A DNA stretch of 10,077 nucleotides from Candidatus Bathyarchaeota archaeon (GTDB lineage Archaea > Thermoproteota > Bathyarchaeia > Bathyarchaeales > Bathycorpusculaceae): contig JAGTRA010000030.1 of the NCBI GenBank assembly GCA_018396935.1, positions 1-10,077 of the forward strand, given 5' to 3'. Below, piece after piece: positions 5,752 to 10,077 of the stretch. Within the stretch, counting starts at the first letter, position 1. Each line of letters starts with the position of its first letter. Under the pieces are notes generated by a model that was not told where the DNA came from, made no database searches, and worked only from the letters and a program-made list of their open reading frames with translations. The position numbers were made by a program, and so were the translations under genes.

Positions 5752-7164
5752 CCATATAGGCCTTCCATCGAGAAAATCGGTTAAGAACTTAGCGAATTCT
5801 TCATTTTCTTCATAAAATTTAGCTATTTGATCATCTACGTATATCTTAAATTCTCTTTTAATGGCTTTAGCTATATCCTTGGATATTCCTATGCTTCTGC
5901 CACCATCAACTTTTAACTTATCATTTAGCAATGTTACGGCATCTATGTACTTTCGCTTTACTATAACAGTCCATCTACTATCCTCAATATATGGTCCCGC
6001 TATGGTTCCATGACTTGATGCGTGTTTCTGGATAAATCTCCTACAGTCCTCTACTTTCTCAATGGGTGGCCCTAAATGTTTTTTGGCTTGAGATAAAAAG
6101 CGATGCTCTAACTCAAATATGAACATGCTCGATTTCGTTTCATCGCTCCAGCATGCGCTTCGAAGCAGTTTAAACTCATTAAGTTGTAGAAGCCTCACCA
6201 ATGCTTTATGTGACTTATAAAGTTGCCCCCATAAAACATCGGGGACGGTGCTAATATTCTCAAAGGCTAGGAATATTAATGTTGTCCCCATGCCCTCAAG
6301 TTTTTCCCTCAACTTTTGCACAGTTAATGGCTTAACTTCAGGAGGGTAAAAGAACTTAATATTTGGTTTTTCAAGGAAAGCTCTAGCTGCAGCTGCGAAG
6401 GAATAGAGTCTTTCAGGTTGTACAGCTGAGGCTACGTTTCGAGCTGGATCCACCGGATCTATAACTATAAGGGGATCCCTAAATAAAAGTGGGATTTCAT
6501 CATTCCTGCCCTTATAGTGGCCTTCTATGTCAATAATCATGGGCCTTCTCAACCTAGCAAAGGCTTTTAACGTCTCTAAAAAGGATCCGAAATATATCAC
6601 CAATAACTCGCAGAGGTATCCGCTGAAGCCTCCAATTTTTATTTCAGCACCATAGACGCCTATGCCTTTCATAAACTTTTTTAGTAAACGGATTTCCCCC
6701 CGCATCTGTTGGTTTAAGCACTTCTTAACATAGTCTGTGTGATATGGCGTACGATCAGTAGCGCTTATCCACTTTCCAGGTCTAACATCGTAGCATGGAA
6801 CTATATTTACACGAATACCGTCAATTACGGCTTCAAGATATGGATGCTCAGCGAATCTCTCAATCTGCTTTGCCCCCTCAACAGCTTTTCTAGCTATTTT
6901 TAGGGCAATTTCTCCAAGTGCTTCGCGGGGTATGCTTGTTGGGAGGCGTATGAAGACATCTATATCTGGCTCCATGCTTAGCCAAGTATCTTTCGCTACA
7001 GACCCCTCAATACGGACGTTAGCTTTTATCCCAAATTTTTCAGCCACATTAGCAACTCGTTTCACTAGAGTCTCTGCTAGTGCTTCCACTCTTACTTTTT
7101 CATCCTCCTTTGGCGTAACTCTCTCCAAGATTTCTCGACAAACATCCTCAACTTTCGTTAACAT
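5737..7164 (-). CDS. cca: CCA-adding enzyme (class I tRNA nucleotidyltransferase)
   Basis: 475 aa. It adds or repairs the CCA 3' end of tRNA using CTP and ATP without a nucleic-acid template. The catalytic head shows the archaeal class I signature: GSVAKDTWL at 54-62, followed by DIDVF with metal-binding D67 and D69, and the third carboxylate D115 in VIDGIRVNIVPCY. The block PYHTDYV at 140-146 and the GGFSGYLCELLVIYFGSF block around 178-195 are also archaeal CCA hallmarks. The length is slightly above the usual 430-460. The ATG at 7164 follows the thpR stop by only three bases and has AAGG about eight bases upstream, so the two genes are surely cotranscribed. The 3' end overlaps uppP convergently. 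The tRNA-Gln in this window encodes its own CCA, so there this enzyme would serve repair. Confidence 0.96.
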   Translation of the reverse strand: MLTKVEDVCREILERVTPKEDEKVRVEALAETLVKRVANVAEKFGIKANVRIEGSVAKDTWLSMEPDIDVFIRLPTSIPREALGEIALKIARKAVEGAKQIERFAEHPYLEAVIDGIRVNIVPCYDVRPGKWISATDRTPYHTDYVKKCLNQQMRGEIRLLKKFMKGIGVYGAEIKIGGFSGYLCELLVIYFGSFLETLKAFARLRRPMIIDIEGHYKGRNDEIPLLFRDPLIVIDPVDPARNVASAVQPERLYSFAAAARAFLEKPNIKFFYPPEVKPLTVQKLREKLEGMGTTLIFLAFENISTVPDVLWGQLYKSHKALVRLLQLNEFKLLRSACWSDETKSSMFIFELEHRFLSQAKKHLGPPIEKVEDCRRFIQKHASSHGTIAGPYIEDSRWTVIVKRKYIDAVTLLNDKLKVDGGRSIGISKDIAKAIKREFKIYVDDQIAKFYEENEEFAKFLTDFLDGRPIWLRDS

Positions 7165-7167
7165 GGT

Positions 7168-7743
7168 TTAAGCCTTCAATCCGGGTTTAAACTCCCTGAG
7201 AGTCGAGTATATTGGGCCTTTAGGCGTTAACTCGCTTCTTTTAAGCCTTAAGCATTCAGCTGTAAAAGACCCGAATTCAATATTAGCGTTCTCATTAATT
7301 TTCTTTACAAGTTCAGATCTGCTTCTGCCAGACTTAACCCTGGCAATGGTGATGTGGGGGCTAAAACCTTTAGGCTCAGGTGGGAATCCAAGTCGGCGCA
7401 AGCCAAACTCAAGTTGATCAAATATGCTTCGTAATTCTAATGTACCTTGCTTTACACCAGCCCATATAACGGATGGGCGGTGAATTTTGGGGAAGGCGCC
7501 AACCCCTTGGATCTTGATGGTAAATGGCTTAAATGAAACATTTTTCATAACATCATACACTTTATCGACCATGTTTAGGGTTATATCTCCGAGAAATCTT
7601 AAGGTAATATGAATATTTTGAGGCTCCACCAGTTTCAGATCAGCGCCTGTCTTAGCCAAGATTCTTTGAAAGCTCTGAATTTTATCAATAATCTGTTGAT
7701 CGTCAATATCAAAAGCTATAAAGCTTCTTATGGCTTCAGACAT
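7168..7743 (-). CDS. thpR: RNA 2',3'-cyclic phosphodiesterase (ThpR/LigT)
   Basis: 191 aa, the normal size for this 2H phosphoesterase family. Both catalytic HxT motifs are present: HITLRFLG with H45 and T47, and HITIARVK with H130 and T132. The block GVGAFP...RPSVIWAGV lies between them. The enzyme hydrolyses terminal 2',3'-cyclic phosphates of RNA to 2'-phosphates, and in vitro can also ligate tRNA halves. Its physiological RNA is unsettled. The start is ATG 7743 because AAAGGA (7753-7758) lies nine bases upstream and the family N-terminus (RSFIAFDI) follows at once. A TTG at 7791 and ATGs at 7764 and 7752 are in frame but look non-conserved. The stop is three bases before cca, forming a thpR-cca operon. 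This pairing is a recurring archaeal arrangement that fits joint action on RNA 3' ends. A possible box A lies at 7801-7812. Confidence 0.95.
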   Translation of the reverse strand: MSEAIRSFIAFDIDDQQIIDKIQSFQRILAKTGADLKLVEPQNIHITLRFLGDITLNMVDKVYDVMKNVSFKPFTIKIQGVGAFPKIHRPSVIWAGVKQGTLELRSIFDQLEFGLRRLGFPPEPKGFSPHITIARVKSGRSRSELVKKINENANIEFGSFTAECLRLKRSELTPKGPIYSTLREFKPGLKA

Positions 7744-7887
7744 ATTTATCATTCCTTTATTCATTCCATCTAAAGACGCATAAGTTGCCAATATGCGTTT
7801 TGAAAAAATTAAGAGGGGCTAAATGTCTCCGCCATTTTCTCTCATTTAAACACTAAAAATGCTATAAATTGGCTTAAACACTTTAAC

Positions 7888-7897
7888 GTTTAAATAT
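7888..7897 (+). promoter_or_regulatory. Box A (TATA) promoter of the UPF0200-UPF0201 operon
   Basis: The sequence GTTTAAATAT sits about 34 bp before ATG 7927, giving a predicted transcription start near 7918 and a very short leader. It is the best TATA-like element in the 183-bp divergent region between thpR and UPF0200. A second element, CTATAAATT at 7862-7870, is farther away. Confidence 0.45.
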
Positions 7898-7926
7898 TCA
7901 TAGAGGATTTAAGGGTTGAGCCTGAT

Positions 7927-8493
7927 ATGTCTCCAGAAAAGTTGGTTGTTGGCTTGGCAGGAATGCCTGGAGCTGGTAAATCCGTTATTGTGGAGGTTGC
8001 AAAGGAGAGAGGTTATGGAATCGTAGTGATGGGTGATGAGGTTCGCGAAGAAGCTCGCAAGAGGGGTTTGAATCCGAGTCCGGAAAATATTGGGCGCATT
8101 ATGCTTGAGCTACGGCGTTCAGAGGGTGAAGCCGTTATAGCTAGGAGGTGTCTGGCTAAGATTGTTGAGAGACCAGAGGATAGGATTTTAGTTGATGGCA
8201 TCCGTAGCCTAGCTGAAGTTGAAGAGTTTAAAAGAAGTTTCAGGAACTTCGTGTTACTAGCAGTTCATGCGCCCCCAAAACTTAGATTCCAGAGGCTTTT
8301 TAACCGCCAGCGGAGTGATGACCCTCAAAGCTGGGAGATTTTTCATGAAAGGGATATGCGAGAGCTAAGCGTAGGTTTAGGCAACGCCATAGCCATGGCC
8401 GACTATATGATAATTAACAATGGCGGGTTAGAGGAGGCTAAAATTAAGGCTAAAGAAGTTTTAGCGAGGATTGAGGCAGAGTGGATGAGATAG
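7927..8493 (+). CDS. UPF0200 family P-loop protein, dephospho-CoA kinase-like
   Basis: 188 aa. An N-terminal Walker A motif, GMPGAGKS, lies at residues 12-19. It is followed by the family blocks MGDEVREEARKRG (35-47), ILVDGIRSLAEVEEF (87-101), NRQRSDDP (126-133) and ADYMIINNG (158-166). The layout is that of small nucleotide kinases close to dephospho-CoA kinase (a P-loop, an LID-like arginine-rich segment, and the NNG motif near the C-terminus). It matches the archaeal family UPF0200, whose reaction is not established as far as I know. Archaeal dephospho-CoA kinase activity has been assigned to a different protein family, so I leave the substrate open. The ATG at 7927 has only a weak GGTTGAG upstream, consistent with a short leader. 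Its last 13 bases contain the start of UPF0201, so the two are translationally coupled. Confidence 0.92.
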   Translation: MSPEKLVVGLAGMPGAGKSVIVEVAKERGYGIVVMGDEVREEARKRGLNPSPENIGRIMLELRRSEGEAVIARRCLAKIVERPEDRILVDGIRSLAEVEEFKRSFRNFVLLAVHAPPKLRFQRLFNRQRSDDPQSWEIFHERDMRELSVGLGNAIAMADYMIINNGGLEEAKIKAKEVLARIEAEWMR

Positions 8494-8888
8494 AAATTCG
8501 AGTTGAGGTTGAAGTTAATCCGACAGAATCCGAAGAGAAGGTAAGGCGTGCCGTCGAAAATGTCTTGGGCCCATTACCTCTAGAGTTTAAGCCTCACCCT
8601 CAAGGTGAAGGAGGCATTTTGGTGGTTGAAGCCAAAGGTTTTGAAACTTTATCAAAATTTTATAACCTCCTTAGGAGGGAGCGCATTTGTGATGCTGCAA
8701 GAACCATCCTCTTTGAAGGTTTGATCGGTGATACAATAATCTTCTACCTTAATAAGCAAGTGGCTTATGTTGGGCACATATCCTTCTCCAAGGCCTTCGC
8801 GGAGTCGCCCCTTGGACCTATAAAGGTTCAAGTGAGATGTAGTGATCCGCGACAGTTTATAGACTGGTTGGCTCCAAAGTCTTCCTAA
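8481..8888 (+). CDS. UPF0201 family protein (COG1325, predicted RNA-binding)
   Basis: 135 aa. The recognisable blocks are EVNPTESEEKV (11-21), LLRRERICDAARTIL (63-77), FYLNKQVAYVGHISF (88-102), SPLGPIKVQV (109-118) and PRQFIDWLAP (123-132). These are diagnostic of the archaeal family UPF0201/COG1325. Known structures have a ribosomal protein L5-like fold, and the family has been predicted to be linked to RNA or the exosome. No enzymatic residues are apparent. The start is GTG 8481, inside the end of the UPF0200 gene (which terminates ATG AGA TAG in another frame), with GAGG at 8473-8476 as the ribosome binding site. The persistent UPF0200-UPF0201 neighbourhood in archaea suggests a joint role, which is unknown. 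Confidence 0.92.
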   Translation: MDEIEIRVEVEVNPTESEEKVRRAVENVLGPLPLEFKPHPQGEGGILVVEAKGFETLSKFYNLLRRERICDAARTILFEGLIGDTIIFYLNKQVAYVGHISFSKAFAESPLGPIKVQVRCSDPRQFIDWLAPKSS

Positions 8889-9022
8889 GCCATTTTAGGA
8901 TACGCATCCCTCGACTGCTTGTGATGGCGTAACGTTGAACGTTGTATTTTCCCTGGTAAGCAGCTTGCGACGCTTGTTCAATTCGTTATAATGACCAATT
9001 CCCCAAGGAGAAACGCATTTTC

Positions 9023-9091
9023 ATGAAGTTGAAAGAATTAAAAATTTTTGCTGAAGAAGCCAAGAAGTGCTCAGATGATCGAGTAGAATAA
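9023..9091 (+). CDS. Small ORF, 22 aa, or the tail of a decayed gene
   Basis: MKLKELKIFAEEAKKCSDDRVE, read through to TAA at 9089-9091. AAGGAG (9005-9010) lies 12 bases upstream, slightly far for a ribosome binding site. A TTATAAT box A-like element at 8986-8992 is about 31-37 bp upstream. The same frame is open back to 8960 and encodes a further natural-looking stretch (ACDACSIRYNDQFPKEKRIF), ended upstream by TAA. The composition is charged and helix-forming, unlike random AT-rich DNA. I recognise no family. It could be a real small protein, a 43-codon remnant of a lost gene, or chance. It converges on the UPF0292 gene, ending 19 bp from it. Confidence 0.3.
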   Translation: MKLKELKIFAEEAKKCSDDRVE

Positions 9092-9110
9092 TTGCTTAAA
9101 GCATATAATT

Positions 9111-9530
9111 TTATGCCTGATTGTATAGCCTCCGCTTCAGTGTTTCAATATAACTTACCAACCCCTCAATATCCTTTACCTCTCGCCACACAAGCTGTAG
9201 GAGTTGGCTCCAGTATTCCGTATTTGGGCGAGTTCCAGATCTCTCAAGCCGCTGCCTTAAGCGTCTCGTCCACTCGCGCCCCCTTCTGTCAAAGTCTAAG
9301 AGGAGGATTACTTCTCGAGCTTGACACTCCTCCACCTCCATTATGACGTCATGGATTGATTTACCCCCAGCTTTAGCCATTATTATCCTCCCAGATACCC
9401 CAAGGGCTTCTAAAGCCTTCATATCCTTTAAGCCTTCAACTATTATTGGGGTTCCTTTAGCGGATTCCTCGGCTATACATTCGAGGATCAGCTGTATTCT
9501 TTCCTCTATTTCCTTCATTCTAGATATCAT
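9111..9530 (-). CDS. UPF0292 family Toprim-domain protein
   Basis: 139 aa, essentially one Toprim domain. The signature is intact: IIVEGLKDMKALEALG at 29-44 with metal-site E32, and LLLDFDRRG at 76-84 with the DxD pair D79 and D81. Similar small stand-alone Toprim proteins include bacterial RNase M5 and the archaeal family UPF0292 (COG1658). The fold implies metal-dependent phosphoryl chemistry on RNA or DNA, but the substrate of the archaeal family is not known to me. The ATG at 9530 follows the tyrS stop by four bases, with AGGA close ahead and GAGGTGA inside the end of tyrS. An alternative ATG is at 9518. The protein is presumably made from the same transcript as TyrRS, which hints at a tRNA- or rRNA-related job. 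Confidence 0.9.
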   Translation of the reverse strand: MISRMKEIEERIQLILECIAEESAKGTPIIVEGLKDMKALEALGVSGRIIMAKAGGKSIHDVIMEVEECQAREVILLLDFDRRGREWTRRLRQRLERSGTRPNTEYWSQLLQLVWREVKDIEGLVSYIETLKRRLYNQA

Positions 9531-9534
9531 ATTC

Positions 9535-10077
9535 CTATCTCGTCACCTCAGCTTTCTTTACTATTTCAAGACATTCCCTAGCTTCTTTGTCCTTTTCAAA
9601 GAAACTTCTAATGGGTTCAAGGATTCTCGCCAACTCCTTTGCTACAGCGTTTTTAAGGTCTTGAGGGTGAAGTTGCCCACTTTTGTATGCATTTTCAAGT
9701 TCGCTATAACTTCCAAATTCTATGTCTCCACCATATTTAGATGGCCGCTCCACTCTGAAGGATTTCCTTTCATGGAATATTATATACTTCGCTATCTCTA
9801 AAACGGGGTTCATATCCACCTGTCTCTCCGGGCACCACGCCTTGCGAAGTTTAGCTATTATTTCCTCTTCGCTGTCATGGATGAAAATGGCTGTCCAAGG
9901 TTTAGATTTACTCATTTTGCTGGCTATAACCTGTTCAAGTTTGTCGCGTGTATTAAGCTTAACAGGTTGAGCTAAGCCCATTAACAAGTGATGATGAACT
10001 GCTACAGGCTTCTTCCAACCCATTTTTGGAAAGATTTCCCTAGCTAGGACATGGGCTTTCCGTTGATCCATGCCTCC
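9535..10077 (-). CDS. tyrS: Tyrosyl-tRNA synthetase, C-terminal half (cut by window end)
   Basis: About 180 residues are visible; the gene continues past base 10077. The first visible codons read GGMDQRKAHVLARE, an internal class I TyrRS motif, so the ATG at 10071 is not the start. The KMSKS ATP-binding loop appears as ASKMSKSKPW (K52-S56 counted from that Met). It is followed by IFIHDSEEEI, CPERQ, NPVLEIAKYIIF, ERPSKYGGDIEFGSY and GQLHPQDLKNAVA, all typical of archaeal/eukaryotic TyrRS. The HIGH-type motif lies outside the window. The archaeal enzyme is normally about 330-370 residues, so roughly half is missing. It charges tRNA-Tyr in the cytoplasm. It ends in TAG four bases before the UPF0292 start. 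Confidence 0.96.
   Translation of the reverse strand, partial: GGMDQRKAHVLAREIFPKMGWKKPVAVHHHLLMGLAQPVKLNTRDKLEQVIASKMSKSKPWTAIFIHDSEEEIIAKLRKAWCPERQVDMNPVLEIAKYIIFHERKSFRVERPSKYGGDIEFGSYSELENAYKSGQLHPQDLKNAVAKELARILEPIRSFFEKDKEARECLEIVKKAEVTR

Noticed and set aside
8931..8943. Tandem palindrome AACGTTGAACGTT after UPF0201
   Set aside because: It is too short, and there is no promoter or downstream gene placing it as an operator.
9343..9801. 152-codon plus-strand frame across UPF0292 and tyrS
   Set aside because: It is opposite two well-supported genes and spans their junction, with no conserved motif.
1..10077. CRISPR arrays, insertion sequences, integrases or defence operons
   Set aside because: No regularly spaced repeats, transposase or recombinase motifs, or recognised defence gene sets were seen on either strand.

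Overview
The window is archaeal chromosome. The evidence is a class I (archaeal-type) CCA-adding enzyme, the archaea-only pair UPF0200/UPF0201, a UPF0292 Toprim protein beside an archaeal-type tyrosyl-tRNA synthetase, a short COG3432-like winged-helix regulator, TATA-like box A elements about 25-35 bp ahead of several starts, and a tRNA-Gln(CUG) with an A1-U72 pair. The moderate GC content, mixed ATG/GTG/TTG starts and gene set suggest an uncultivated lineage of the TACK group, such as Bathyarchaeia. That placement is an inference and was not tested.

Layout. Bases 71-2993 hold four genes on the minus strand, in transcription order: a winged-helix regulator, a JAMM/MPN+ metalloprotease, a radical SAM/SPASM enzyme and an MBL-fold hydrolase of the COG1237 type. 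Gaps are 39-85 bp. Bases 3000-4555 are gene-poor. They contain a minus-strand tRNA-Gln(CUG) with encoded CCA, a half-length MFS transporter, AT-rich and C-rich low-complexity DNA, and short open stretches that may be gene remnants. Bases 4556-5751 hold a PIN-like DUF5615 protein (minus) divergent from uppP (plus). uppP converges on cca with a 15-bp overlap of the two 3' ends. thpR and cca form a tight minus-strand operon (5737-7743). Divergent from it are UPF0200 and UPF0201, overlapping by 13 bp (7927-8888). The right edge (9111-10077) holds the minus-strand pair tyrS (cut by the window end) and a UPF0292 Toprim protein.

Function. Most of the right two thirds is core information processing: tRNA charging (TyrRS), tRNA 3'-end synthesis (CCA enzyme), 2',3'-cyclic phosphate chemistry on RNA (ThpR), and conserved archaeal proteins suspected of nucleic-acid or nucleotide roles. 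uppP recycles the polyprenyl carrier used for cell-surface glycans. The left cluster is the least explained part: a regulator with a deconjugase-type protease, a radical-SAM maturase-like enzyme and an MBL hydrolase. No substrate peptide or ubiquitin-like partner is visible. I do not see a clear previously undescribed defence or mobile system; the left cluster is the best candidate for further work.
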